Assembly (NCBI GenBank): GCA_945861635.1
Contig: CAMAWH010000052.1
Location: 1-35,189, forward strand
Direction: 5' to 3'
DNA: 35,189 nt
From: Klebsiella pneumoniae
GTDB lineage: Bacteria; Myxococcota_A; UBA796; SXON01
Part shown: in pieces, positions 22,695-31,722 of the stretch
Numbering within the stretch: the first letter of the stretch is position 1
Layout of the letters: each line of letters starts with the position of its first letter
Made by a program: the position numbers and the translations under genes
The notes under the pieces: generated by a model
The model's database searches: none
The model's input: only the letters and a program-made list of their open reading frames with translations
Told to the model about the DNA's origin: nothing

Positions 22695-24292
22695 CAGTGC
22701 ACCAAGACCGCAGGGTGACGGATCACCGCCTGAAGCGCCAGCGTGTAGCCTTCGAGCGGTGTCGCTTGCGACGCGTAGAGCGCGAGAAGCCCGTCGATCT
22801 CTGGACCGTCGGGGTCCACATCGAGCGTCGCCGCGCCGAGGAGCCACGTCGTGAGCTGGGCGCGCACGGCGGCCTCGTCCGGGGCCGAGGCGTCCGCCCC
22901 CGAAACCGTGTAGAGCACGCGATCATCGGGGGAGCGCGCCAAATCCGCCTCCAGCGCCGGGAGCGCTGCGGCGCGCGCCGTCCACTCCAGCAGGACGGCC
23001 GGACCCACGCCCAACGATTTCGCCCGCAGCAGGACGGTGTCGTCATCCGTGCCCCCGCCGAGCACCCGGTGCTCCGGCGACCACGTCAATGGCATCAGCC
23101 CGTCCGTGTCCAGCACTCCCTCTCCCCATCCAAGGAATGCGACGAGCGCGGAACCCAACTGCTCCGTCGTTAAAACCCGCGCCTCGGCGGCCATGATGTC
23201 GGGCCGGGAAACGAGCTGCACCACGTACGGGCGCACCACATGGCCGTTGCCAGCAAACAACGCGGCGAGTTCGGCCACCTCCTGCAAGTCGTCGACGCGC
23301 CGACCGAGCATGCCCGCTGCGAATCGGCGCGCGGTGCAGCTCTCGAAGCGAGGATCCGCTGCGAGCATCACGCCCATGTCTCCGAGGTCACGCGCGGGAA
23401 TGCCGAACCACGCCGGGGCCTGCCGCGCGGTGTACCAATCGGCCTCGAACGTGCTCCATCGGGTAAACTGATCGAGGGGAACCTCGTCCGAGCGCTCGGC
23501 AAAGCCACCCATGAAGCTGGCGAGCGGGTCGAGGGCTGCGTGACACGTCAGGCACGCGGGCTCTTCGGCGACGGCACGTTCGACCTTGGCGAGGGAGGAG
23601 GCGTCGATGTCGAAGCTCACTCCGCCTTCCCGCTCGAGAAAGTCGGCGCACAGGAAGATGCGGGCCACGGCGTTGGCACGCGTGCGATTGAAATTTACCG
23701 CATCCGCCATGTACCGCATCCAAAACGCGCGGGTGGACAGGATGCCGGCGGTCGGCCTTCCATCCGGGTAGTCGGCCCAGTGCCAGTCCGCGCCGCCTCC
23801 GGGGACGTCGTACAAGGCACCCAGGGTGTCATTCACCTGCCCCTGCGACGTCGTGACGATGTCGGTGAACGGCCGGTCCTCGTCGATGACGACCTGAATG
23901 ACCCGCAGCGGCTCCTGACCCATGGCATGCCATTGCGGAAATTCAAGCTCGCCGAAGAGGCCCAGAGACGGACCCCATACCGCGGTGTGGATGGCATCGT
24001 TCCAGAGCCATGCCATGCGGGAGGGAAAGGCGGGGTCCAGCGTGTAGGACTCGGTGAGCACGTCGAGCTGGGAAGCATCGGCTTCCACGGCTCGGATCTC
24101 CGCTGGGGTAGGGCGGATGCCGCGCAGATCGAGGGAGCGCCGCGCGAGGAGACGAACGGGGTCGAGTGGGGTGGGGTCGACGGCCGCGGCGGAGTCCGCG
24201 GCGTCCACAGCGTCCGCGGCGTCTGCGGGGGGCTCCGACTCCGGCGCACATGCGGGCGCAAATGCCATGAGGAACGCAGCGCGCATTGCCAT
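22694..24292 (-). CDS. DUF1549/DUF1588-like secreted lipoprotein (module B)
   Basis: 532 residues from ATG 24292; ATG 24286 is an alternative. The hydrophobic N-terminus AFLMAFAPAC gives a probable lipid Cys15, followed by a low-complexity linker of Asp/Ala (ADAADAVDAADSAAA). ARRSLDLRGIRPTPAEIRAV (51-70) is the DUF1549 pattern. CLTCH followed by AALDPLASFMGGF is the CxxCHxxxDP motif of DUF1588 type. Overall it aligns by eye with the module A protein but is more divergent in the C-terminal third. First gene of the reverse operon, with a seven-base-arm hairpin four bases upstream of its start and no Shine-Dalgarno sequence. Confidence 0.78.
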   Translation of the reverse strand: MAMRAAFLMAFAPACAPESEPPADAADAVDAADSAAAVDPTPLDPVRLLARRSLDLRGIRPTPAEIRAVEADASQLDVLTESYTLDPAFPSRMAWLWNDAIHTAVWGPSLGLFGELEFPQWHAMGQEPLRVIQVVIDEDRPFTDIVTTSQGQVNDTLGALYDVPGGGADWHWADYPDGRPTAGILSTRAFWMRYMADAVNFNRTRANAVARIFLCADFLEREGGVSFDIDASSLAKVERAVAEEPACLTCHAALDPLASFMGGFAERSDEVPLDQFTRWSTFEADWYTARQAPAWFGIPARDLGDMGVMLAADPRFESCTARRFAAGMLGRRVDDLQEVAELAALFAGNGHVVRPYVVQLVSRPDIMAAEARVLTTEQLGSALVAFLGWGEGVLDTDGLMPLTWSPEHRVLGGGTDDDTVLLRAKSLGVGPAVLLEWTARAAALPALEADLARSPDDRVLYTVSGADASAPDEAAVRAQLTTWLLGAATLDVDPDGPEIDGLLALYASQATPLEGYTLALQAVIRHPAVLVH

Positions 24293-24296
24293 GGTT

Positions 24297-24313
24297 GGCA
24301 GTGTAGCACTGCC
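24297..24313. promoter_or_regulatory. Perfect inverted repeat GGCAGTG-TAG-CACTGCC next to a start codon
   Basis: Seven-base arms with a three-base spacer, four bases upstream of the ATG at 24292 on the reverse strand. It occupies the place where a ribosome site would be, so it may be an operator, or an mRNA hairpin controlling translation of the module B operon. Confidence 0.45.
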
Positions 24314-24402
24314 TCGCGTGCCGCCGTCGATTCGCCCGGTGAGTTGCGCTTACCTGGGCGGGCTCTTGTGCGCGGGGCCGAGTGGAGGTAGCGTGAACGG
24401 CG

Positions 24403-25353
24403 ATGGTGCGATGGCTTCGAATTGCTGCGGCGCTGGCGTACGCCGGCTGCTCGTCGGGGGCGTCCGCGCCGCCGACGGAAACGGGTGCCGTCGACACCCC
24501 CCCGGTGGACACCGGGACAAGCGGGGGAGACAGCACGCCGGCCGTCGACCATACCGTTGACCCTCCGACCGGGCCGTGGGCGGCCATTGCTCCGGGCGGC
24601 TACCACACGTGTGGCATTCGCTCGACGGACGGCTCGTTGGGCTGCTGGGGCTTCAATGCAGACGGTCAGGCAGAGCCGCCAGAAGGACAGGACTACGTTG
24701 CGATCGCTTCCGGTACGAGTTCGTCGTGCGCGCTCTCCGCCGTAGGGGAGGTGACGTGCTGGGGCTACGCGCTCCCGGACACGTCTACCGATGCGTTGAT
24801 GAACCTCTCCCTGGGTTTTACCCATGCTTGCGGGGTTGACGCCGTCGGCGGCGCGCATTGTTGGGGAGAGAGCGCGTCGGGCCAGGCCTCCCCGCCCGAG
24901 GGAACGTACCGGAAGATCGCGGCGGGTGGGTACCACTCCTGCGGCATTCAGGGCATCGGTACCCTTTTGTGTTGGGGCACAGGCCTCGGTGTGAAGGACC
25001 CTGCCCCCCAAGGCGATAAATGGGTGTCAATAACGGCCGGAGGCGAGCACAGCTGTGTCATTGATTCAGCGGGTACGATGGACTGTTGGGGCTTTCCGGG
25101 CGCCGGGCGGACGACGCCACCGGCCGGAATCTATAGTCAAGTCGCGGCGGGCGGCGTCCACACCTGTGCGCTGACGACGACGGGTCAGGTGGTTTGCTTC
25201 GGGCTCAATGAGCAGGGTCAGTCGAATGCGCCGGAGGGCACGTTTACCACCGTGCGCTCCGGATACCGCCACAGCTGCGCGATCGACCCGGATGGCGTTG
25301 CGCATTGCTGGGGAGAAAACGTCGGTGGGCAGGCGCCGGAAGACATCCCGTAG
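24403..25353 (+). CDS. RCC1-repeat beta-propeller lipoprotein
   Basis: 316 residues from ATG 24403; GTG 24406 is close behind. The signal peptide ends LAYAGC (Cys16), then a Thr/Pro/Gly linker to residue 55. Seven or so RCC1-like units follow, each with a G..HTC or HSC core and a CWG strand end (YHTCGI...LGCWGF, SSSCAL...VTCWGY, THACGV...AHCWGE, YHSCGI...LLCWGT, HSCVI...MDCWGF, HTCAL...VVCFGL, HSCAI...AHCWGE). Each unit has two cysteines that could pair. Such secreted Cys-rich RCC1 propellers are common in myxobacteria; they are probably protein-binding surface proteins. It faces away from module B and converges with the GGDEF gene. Confidence 0.88.
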   Translation: MVRWLRIAAALAYAGCSSGASAPPTETGAVDTPPVDTGTSGGDSTPAVDHTVDPPTGPWAAIAPGGYHTCGIRSTDGSLGCWGFNADGQAEPPEGQDYVAIASGTSSSCALSAVGEVTCWGYALPDTSTDALMNLSLGFTHACGVDAVGGAHCWGESASGQASPPEGTYRKIAAGGYHSCGIQGIGTLLCWGTGLGVKDPAPQGDKWVSITAGGEHSCVIDSAGTMDCWGFPGAGRTTPPAGIYSQVAAGGVHTCALTTTGQVVCFGLNEQGQSNAPEGTFTTVRSGYRHSCAIDPDGVAHCWGENVGGQAPEDIP

Positions 25354-25355
25354 CT

Positions 25356-25395
25356 GGGCGCGCTTCCATGGGCGCGCTTCCCGGGGCGCGTTTCC
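25356..25395. repeat. Three direct 12-base repeats with 14-base period
   Basis: GGGCGCGCTTCC at 25356 and 25370, and GGGCGCGTTTCC at 25384, in the gap between two convergent genes. Period is exactly 14 bases. No coding role. Confidence 0.8.
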
Positions 25396-25398
25396 GAA

Positions 25399-25412
25399 GG
25401 TGCTGTAGCACC
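25399..25412. terminator. Hairpin GGTGCT-GT-AGCACC between convergent genes
   Basis: A six-base-pair perfect stem with a two-base loop just before the GGDEF stop codon at 25418. No U tract on either strand, so it is only a weak bidirectional terminator candidate. Confidence 0.35.
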
Positions 25413-25417
25413 CTGCG

Positions 25418-26335
25418 TTATCCGATTTCGCTGGACTTCGAAATGCGGTTGCGGCCGTTCCGCTTGGCGTGAAACAACGCACGGTCGGCGCGGGCCAACC
25501 AGTCACGGCTCGGTTCGCGCGGCGTCCACTGGGCGACCCCGCAGCTCGCCGTGACCGCGAGGTTTGGCGCCGTCCGCATCCAGTCGTGACCGCTGATCGA
25601 GCGGCGAATGCGATCACCCACCTCGGCCCCCGCTTCTTCATTGGAGCCTTGCAGAAACAGCACGACTTCCTCTCCGCCGTAGCGCACGCATGGATCGAGG
25701 TCTCGTACGCCGAGCATCATCAGGCGCGAAACGCCGACCAGCACGTCGTCCCCGATGGTGTGGCCGAAGGTGTCATTGATGTTCTTGAATTTGTCCACGT
25801 CGAAGAACAGGCACGTCAGATCGAGGTCCGCACGTAAAGAACGCTCCATCAACCCGGGAAGTTCATCCTCGAGGTACGCGCGAGTGTGCAGCCCGGTCAG
25901 CGGGTCGCGGTTGCCGTGTTCCAGCCGCGCAAGCACGTTTTCGAGGTGCGCAACCTCTTCCAGCGACAGGTGGTCGAGGCGGAGCGACACCGCGCCGATT
26001 TCCAGATGGTCTCCCGGCCGGACCAACGAGCGCTCCACGGGTTGCCCGTTCACGGCCGTGCCATTGGTGGAGCCGAGATCCTGCACCATCACCGCGCCAT
26101 CGTCCTGGACGACCACGCGCGCGTGACGACGCGACACCGAGGCGTCCGTCAGGACGAGTCCGCCATTTTCATCACGGCCAATCACGACTTCGTCCTCTCC
26201 GTGGAGGGTCACAAACCGCAGCATGTCGCGACCCGCAACCACGCGGAGCGTAGGCACGACGACCCGACGGGAGGGCCCGGAGCGCAGGACGCGCATTTTC
26301 CGCGTCTGCTCGCCGCTGTCACGGTTCTCCGCCAT
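25418..26335 (-). CDS. FHA-GGDEF protein: diguanylate cyclase
   Basis: 305 residues from ATG 26335 with AAGGAG eight bases upstream; a longer frame upstream enters the peptidase gene and is rejected. The FHA domain (about 48-118) has VIGRDEN at 51-57, SRRHARV at 68-74 and STNGT at 89-93, so the phosphothreonine contacts are all present. The GGDEF domain (about 140-300) has DPLTGLHTRAYLEDE, FFDVDKFKNINDTFGH and the signature GGEEV at 220-224, which should be active, with an inhibitory site RDLD at 211-214. It should make cyclic di-GMP in the cytoplasm, controlled by binding a phosphorylated partner, a link between Ser/Thr kinases and c-di-GMP. Last gene of the operon that starts at 31639. Confidence 0.94.
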   Translation of the reverse strand: MAENRDSGEQTRKMRVLRSGPSRRVVVPTLRVVAGRDMLRFVTLHGEDEVVIGRDENGGLVLTDASVSRRHARVVVQDDGAVMVQDLGSTNGTAVNGQPVERSLVRPGDHLEIGAVSLRLDHLSLEEVAHLENVLARLEHGNRDPLTGLHTRAYLEDELPGLMERSLRADLDLTCLFFDVDKFKNINDTFGHTIGDDVLVGVSRLMMLGVRDLDPCVRYGGEEVVLFLQGSNEEAGAEVGDRIRRSISGHDWMRTAPNLAVTASCGVAQWTPREPSRDWLARADRALFHAKRNGRNRISKSSEIG

Positions 26336-26348
26336 CGACCGGGCTCCT

Positions 26349-28097
26349 TCAACAGGTGGGGGGTGGGGGATCGCCAAGCCAGAAGGCCCGCGCACGAGTC
26401 CGTCGCGGATCGCTATTCGCGCGCTCCACGATTTTCAAGTCACCCGAGGGCGCGGCGCCGGTTTGCAACATCCGATGCAGCATACGCCCGTCGCGAGAGA
26501 GCGTGACATGGATCGGTGTGCCAGGTTCGAGATCGCGGAGCCGATCGGCGAGTCCGGCCGCATCCGAACGCTCTCCGTTGACCGCGATCAGTTCGTCTCC
26601 GGGGGAGAGCACGCCGGCGGACGGCCCCCCTTCGCGCACGGCGGTCAGGGTGGCGCCGGAAAGCTCGATTCCGAGCCAGGAACCAGGCTTTCCTGGGGAG
26701 GGGACGAGGTCGAGCCCCACGTGGTCGAGCGCGGCGGCGACGGCAGGATCATCGGTTCCGCGGATATGTTTGGCATACCATCTGGACCAGTCTCCTGCTT
26801 GCTCGCGGGAGGTTTCACCTTCGCGAGAGTGCGCCGCCAACAACGACTGGGCGGTGACCTCGATGGCGTCTTCCGGGAAGCCGACGCCGTGCGAGCCCCA
26901 CGCAGCCCACAGCGCGCGCAACAGGTCGTCGAGACACACGCGACCGTCCGATCGCGCCAGCAATTCAAGGTCCATCGCCCAGAGTACGACCGCGCCCTTC
27001 AGGTAATAGCTCACGCCCGAGTTGTTGCTGTCCTCCCCCGGTCGATAAAGCTTGATCCAGGCGTCAAACGAGGAATCTTCGAGGGACTGATGGTGCTGGC
27101 CGGGTGTACCCGCCAGTCGCGTGGCCAGTTCCGCCAGACGCTCGAGGTGGCGCTCCCTGCTGACGAGCCCCGCCCGGTAGGCAACCCGCTCTTCGTAGTA
27201 CACCGTTCCGCCTTCCAGCCACCATAGAACGCGCGTGTAGTGCTCCTGATCATAACGAAAATGGGGGCCGAGCGTGTCCGGGTGAAGACGCTTCACGTTC
27301 CATGCGTGAAAATGTTCGTGCGCCGCAAGCGTGACGAATTCCTCGTAGCCCTTGGGATCGGCAAACCCGAGCCGATTGTGAAGGAGCACGCTTCCATCTT
27401 TGTGTTCGAGGCCGCCGTGGCCGTTTTTCAGGTGGAGCGTGATAAAGTCGTAGCGGGGATAGGGCAGGGTGTTGCCGAACAGGGCGGCGGCGGCGAGCAC
27501 GATCTTCTTTAGGTCGGCAGCCATCTTGTCGACATCGCCATTGTGGCCGGGCTCGATCCAATGGTGGTGCGGGATGCCGAGGACGTCGAACGCAACGTGC
27601 TCAAACGGGCCGATGGCCACGGGCGAGTCGTTGAGCTGGTCGAGGTCGGCCGCGGTCCAACGCGCGACGCCCGGCCCCGCAACGGCGTCTCCGAGCGGGC
27701 ACACGGCCGCGTGCCCCGCAGGAACGTCCACCGTGAGCACGCACGGAGCGAGGGGATCGGCGTGAACCAGCAGATTCGACGGCAGGAAAAACGCGAGGGC
27801 GTCGTCCACAAACGGTGTACGGACACTCTTTTCACGCGCGTACACGTCGTATTCCAACGTGCACGGCCCGCGTACGTTCCAACAGTTACGACTTGTTCGG
27901 ATGACCCGCACGGGTGCGCCGAGGTGGTGCGCAAAAATGTCGCGAACATTCCTTGCGAATTCTCGCATCAGGTAGCTGCCGGGCGCCCAGGATGGGAAAG
28001 TGACGGTGGTGACGTCGGCAGCAAGGGTGACGCGGACGTGGAACCGGTGCATCCCTGCGTCGTGAGCGGAGACGTGGTAGGCGACAGCGTTGGGCAT
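26349..28097 (-). CDS. M61-family peptidase with C-terminal PDZ domain
   Basis: 582 residues from ATG 28097. The zinc motif is AAHEHFHAWN: His260, Glu261 and His264, with Glu295 in WWLEGGTVYYEE as the third ligand; the family's usual EGFT is here EGGT. GGLEHKDGS at 228-236 and NNSGVSYYLKGAVVLW are further M61 signatures. An N-terminal beta domain (1-175) carries FPSWAPGSYLMREFARNV. The C-terminal 100 residues form a PDZ domain (SWLGIEL..., DELIAVNGE). M61 enzymes remove N-terminal Gly or Ala; no signal peptide is visible, so it is cytoplasmic or exported by another route. It is eight bases after the OmpA gene and before the GGDEF gene. Confidence 0.9.
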   Translation of the reverse strand: MPNAVAYHVSAHDAGMHRFHVRVTLAADVTTVTFPSWAPGSYLMREFARNVRDIFAHHLGAPVRVIRTSRNCWNVRGPCTLEYDVYAREKSVRTPFVDDALAFFLPSNLLVHADPLAPCVLTVDVPAGHAAVCPLGDAVAGPGVARWTAADLDQLNDSPVAIGPFEHVAFDVLGIPHHHWIEPGHNGDVDKMAADLKKIVLAAAALFGNTLPYPRYDFITLHLKNGHGGLEHKDGSVLLHNRLGFADPKGYEEFVTLAAHEHFHAWNVKRLHPDTLGPHFRYDQEHYTRVLWWLEGGTVYYEERVAYRAGLVSRERHLERLAELATRLAGTPGQHHQSLEDSSFDAWIKLYRPGEDSNNSGVSYYLKGAVVLWAMDLELLARSDGRVCLDDLLRALWAAWGSHGVGFPEDAIEVTAQSLLAAHSREGETSREQAGDWSRWYAKHIRGTDDPAVAAALDHVGLDLVPSPGKPGSWLGIELSGATLTAVREGGPSAGVLSPGDELIAVNGERSDAAGLADRLRDLEPGTPIHVTLSRDGRMLHRMLQTGAAPSGDLKIVERANSDPRRTRARAFWLGDPPPPTC

Positions 28098-28105
28098 GCC
28101 GGAGT

Positions 28106-31100
28106 CTAGTTCGGGACGATGCGGAATACCACCCGACGGTTGGCCTCTCGTGCCTCTTCTGTCGTTCCTGGTTGCAGCCGTTCCGCCTCGCCGTACCCAC
28201 CGGCAAGCAGGCGGTCTGCCCGAATGCCCGCCGTGATCAGGTAGCTGCGAACGGCCTCCGCGCGCTTCTGGGATAGCCGCTTGTTGTAGGCTTCAGAACC
28301 CTGATCGTCGGTGTGGCCCTGCACTTCGAGCAGCGTGATTTCGGGATGGTTGTCGAGCGCCGCGGCGACGTCGTCGAGGATGCGGAAGCTCTCGGCCTTG
28401 ATGACCGCGCTGTCGAATTCGAAGAAGATCTTGTCGCGGATGTCTACGCGGTCCGCAAGCACGACGACACGGGAGGGACGCAGCACGGCGACGACATTGA
28501 CCTTTCCGCCCTTGGCCACGCGCGTCTTGACGCGCTCGGGGCTGTAATTCTCCGCCCAGACGGAGAGTTCCACCTCGCCAGCGTTGACCCGCTCCTCCCC
28601 CATTCCGTCGGGACCGGTGGTGAACTTCCTTCCCTGCCCGAGCACGGTGACCAGTGCGGCGATGGGCTGCTCGGCGTCGTTTTTGACCGTCAACACGACG
28701 ACTCCGCCGGCGGCGGCCGGTTGGAGGATGAAGATCCGCTCAAAGCGATCCCCCTTCGGAACCTCCATCGGTGCGTCCACGGGGTCATAGCCCCCGGCGG
28801 CGACGTGTACGTTGTATCCGCCGGGGTGCAGCGCTCGCGTCATCTCCCCGGTGCCCAGGGCGTACTTTCCGGTTTCGGGGCCCGCAATCAGCTGGATGGT
28901 CGCGCCACTGATCCGCGCGCCGGCGGGATCCTGCACCTCCAGACGCGCAGGCGTGAATCCGGCGTCTGGACAGCCGTCTTCGTCGTTGCGACCGTTCTTG
29001 TCTTCGGCCTGATCGGGGCAGAGATCGGCGGCATCGAGTATGCCGTCCCCATCCCGATCCCCGGCGGGCTTCTTGGTTTTTCCAGGGGCGGGAATCCAGT
29101 GGATGCCGCCCGTGACGCGGTAGTCCGGCGCGCCGAGGCCCTGTGTCAGGCCCGTGCCTCCACCGGCGGAGAGTTGGAGCGCACGCGTGAGGTTCCAACG
29201 CGCACCGAGGAGCCATTCCACCGGCGTCGCCCCGGCCGCGTCCGGCGTGTCCAACGAAAGATCACCGTCAACCTCGGCAATCGCGCGGAGGGGTTCGATG
29301 ATCGGCACGCTGACACCTGCGCCCCAGTTCAGGCGCGTGCCCCAGGTCAACTCTCGCAGGGTGGCCGGCGCGCCGCCGTGTACGCCGACGTTGACCGCTG
29401 CCACCCAGGTCTTTCCGACGGCGGCGGCCAAATTGGCGCCAAACACCGGTGACACGGCGCCCACGAACCGGGCCCCATCTCCGGTCGGGAACGCAACGTC
29501 CGCCAGGACGGAGAGTCCCACGGGCCCGGCGTGCCGGTCGAGGATCTGCGCCTTTGCTTCCACCCGGGCGTCGCCCATCGCAAAGCCGGCATCCACATAG
29601 TCGCCGCCGGTGAAGTGCAAGGGCACATCGAGGCCGAAGCGGACGGGCTTCCACGTATAGAACACCCGTGCGTCGAACGTGTCGAGACTTCCGACGACAA
29701 CGGCTTCGCCGCGTGTGGGATCATCGAAGCGGTACACGAGCGGATTCGACGCGTGATTGTAGACCAGTCCGCCGCCGGGGCCGTTTCCGGGCAGCGCAGA
29801 GTCGTCGACGCCGAGGAAGGTCCGCCCGTCGATGGTGGGCGTGAAACGCTGGGTGTTCACATCCGTCACGGGTTCCGCTGCCCGCGCCGCGGGGAGGAAT
29901 CCCCCGATCGCGGCGAGCACGACACTGCGGCGCCGCAGGGCCGTCAACCCCGCCAGAAGCACGGGAATCCACGTCCCGGCGAAGGGAACCGTGGAGCAGG
30001 CGCCGCCCGTATAGTGTCCGCACGACGCGAAGTCCTTGCCGGCGCACTCGTCCGCCGGGCCCGAATCGACAGGAACGTCTTCACATTGGTCCTCAAACGT
30101 CGCATCAATCACGTCGGGCAGTTGGTCGCAGTCGGCGTCGTCGATGCAGGATTCGGCACCATCGCCGAGGCCGTCGGCATCGGTGTCGGGGTCGTTCGGG
30201 TTTGTGGCGCAGTCGACTTCCTCGGTGTTCGTGAGGCCATCGCCATCGGGGTCGGCGCAGGGGCCGTCCGTAGCGTCGGAATCCTGAAAGTCCGCAAGGC
30301 CGTCGCAATCGGCATCTCCGGTGCCTTCCTCCCCGTCGAGAATGCCGTCGTCGTCACTGTCGGGATCGTGTGCGTCGGGGGTACCGTCGTCATCGGTGTC
30401 GCCATCGCCTTCCTCGACGGTGGGGAGGCCGTCGTTGTCGTCGTCGTCGTCGCAGAAGTCGGGGATACCGTCGCCGTCCGTGTCGCCGAGGCCTTCCTCG
30501 ATGTCGGGGATGCCGTCGCCGTCGCCGTCATCGCGATCGGCGCCGTTGCATTCGCTCTCCAACGCGTCGGGAATGCCGTCTTCGTCGAGGTCCACGTCGT
30601 CATTGGGATCGTTCGGATCGGTTTCCCACTCGTCCAAGAAGCCATCCCCATCGGCATCCTCGGCGCCATCCGGTCGCGTGCCGCCGTCCGAGTCCGCGTC
30701 GGAAGCATCGGTTGTCGTCGTCGGATCGCTGTCGGCCGCGAAACAGCCGGCGGCCGTGTCCGTGCCCGCACCGGCCTCCGTCACGCCGCGCTCCAGACCG
30801 TCCGAAAGGCCGTCGCCATCGGTGTCGCAGAGGGTGCCGTCCGTCCCAAGTGAGGCCTCGTCGGCGTCGTCAAGCCCGTCGTCGTCAGTGTCGCGGTCTG
30901 TCGGCGACGTTCCGTCGGCCTCCTCCTCGATGTCCGTGAGGCCGTCCCCGTCCTGATCGATGCCGATCGCATCGGATTCGCCATCGGCGACGCCGCCGAT
31001 CCCCGCCGAATCGTCGTAGCCGGCGATGTCGTTGTCCATCGGGTTGGCCGTTGCGGCGTATTCCGTGGCGACGACGATTCGAAAGGTGCTATCGAACGCG

Positions 31101-31639
31101 CCTGGTGCAAAAGTCGCAAGCTCGGTGCGCGTGATGCGGAGGTCGAGAAAAAAATCAGGATCTCCGCTGGTGACGGAGGTGGCGGCGACGACGCGGGCGC
31201 GATCGTCGACGAGCCCCGTCCACGCCGTTTCGAAATCGGCGGCGGTCGCCACGCCCGTTGACCCGTCAAGGTTCGAATAGAGCGAGACCACGCCGCCCAG
31301 GGGGCCGGACAGCGACAGACCGTATTCCCAATTCGTGGTGACGCCGTCGGTGTCGAAAAGCACGCCCCACGCACTTGCTCGAAACGACGTATCCGTCGCC
31401 AGCCACGGATCATCGTTGAGGCGCATGCGCACGTAGAGATCGGCACCATCGACATACCAGAACCCAGCGGCTTCCGACGTGTCCAAGGTGCCGACGATGT
31501 CCACGGCGGGATGCGCGCTGTCACCGTGGGCCTGGTCATGCTCGACGTCCGTGAGCAGGGCTCCGGCCCGAGTCAATGCGACCCAATCGGTTTCATCAGG
31601 CCACGCGAATGCGCAGGGTACGAGGAGCAGGGAGAGCAT
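28106..31639 (-). CDS. Composite TSP3-repeat/MYXO-CTERM-like protein fused to an OmpA-family outer-membrane protein
   Basis: 1177 residues from ATG 31639 with AAGAGG eight bases upstream. A signal peptide is cut near AFA (12). Residues 13-225 are a beta-rich domain. Residues 227-520 are thrombospondin type 3 repeats (DxDGDGxxD) that bind Ca2+. Then [11 protein letters not shown], a hydrophobic segment and LTALRRR (565-571), the shape of a MYXO-CTERM sorting tail. Directly after comes [16 protein letters not shown], a signal-peptide-like stretch, then a beta-barrel-like region (590-850), a short TSP3 unit ([14 protein letters not shown]), a carboxypeptidase-regulatory-like/PEGA region (897-1055), and an OmpA domain (1066-1177) with [23 protein letters not shown] 29947 could start the second half. 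Outer-membrane protein tied to peptidoglycan is the likely role for that half. See findings. Confidence 0.85.
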   Translation of the reverse strand: MLSLLLVPCAFAWPDETDWVALTRAGALLTDVEHDQAHGDSAHPAVDIVGTLDTSEAAGFWYVDGADLYVRMRLNDDPWLATDTSFRASAWGVLFDTDGVTTNWEYGLSLSGPLGGVVSLYSNLDGSTGVATAADFETAWTGLVDDRARVVAATSVTSGDPDFFLDLRITRTELATFAPGAFDSTFRIVVATEYAATANPMDNDIAGYDDSAGIGGVADGESDAIGIDQDGDGLTDIEEEADGTSPTDRDTDDDGLDDADEASLGTDGTLCDTDGDGLSDGLERGVTEAGAGTDTAAGCFAADSDPTTTTDASDADSDGGTRPDGAEDADGDGFLDEWETDPNDPNDDVDLDEDGIPDALESECNGADRDDGDGDGIPDIEEGLGDTDGDGIPDFCDDDDDNDGLPTVEEGDGDTDDDGTPDAHDPDSDDDGILDGEEGTGDADCDGLADFQDSDATDGPCADPDGDGLTNTEEVDCATNPNDPDTDADGLGDGAESCIDDADCDQLPDVIDATFEDQCEDVPVDSGPADECAGKDFASCGHYTGGACSTVPFAGTWIPVLLAGLTALRRRSVVLAAIGGFLPAARAAEPVTDVNTQRFTPTIDGRTFLGVDDSALPGNGPGGGLVYNHASNPLVYRFDDPTRGEAVVVGSLDTFDARVFYTWKPVRFGLDVPLHFTGGDYVDAGFAMGDARVEAKAQILDRHAGPVGLSVLADVAFPTGDGARFVGAVSPVFGANLAAAVGKTWVAAVNVGVHGGAPATLRELTWGTRLNWGAGVSVPIIEPLRAIAEVDGDLSLDTPDAAGATPVEWLLGARWNLTRALQLSAGGGTGLTQGLGAPDYRVTGGIHWIPAPGKTKKPAGDRDGDGILDAADLCPDQAEDKNGRNDEDGCPDAGFTPARLEVQDPAGARISGATIQLIAGPETGKYALGTGEMTRALHPGGYNVHVAAGGYDPVDAPMEVPKGDRFERIFILQPAAAGGVVVLTVKNDAEQPIAALVTVLGQGRKFTTGPDGMGEERVNAGEVELSVWAENYSPERVKTRVAKGGKVNVVAVLRPSRVVVLADRVDIRDKIFFEFDSAVIKAESFRILDDVAAALDNHPEITLLEVQGHTDDQGSEAYNKRLSQKRAEAVRSYLITAGIRADRLLAGGYGEAERLQPGTTEEAREANRRVVFRIVPN

Positions 31640-31722
31640 GGCAGGGCCTCTTGACGCGTAAACACTACCGAGTTGGCGGCCGACTGTCCACTTTGGGGGG
31701 TCGGTTCGGTTAGGCCGGGGCG

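Noticed and set aside
29531..30853. Forward open frame of 440 codons rich in Val/Gly/Ile
   Set aside because: Antisense to the TSP3 repeats; the apparent regular pattern is the complement of GAC/GAT-rich calcium repeats.
30100..30960. Possible CRISPR or non-coding repeat array
   Set aside because: The repetitiveness is explained by tandem DxDGDG codons of TSP3 units; there are no uniform repeats with unique spacers.
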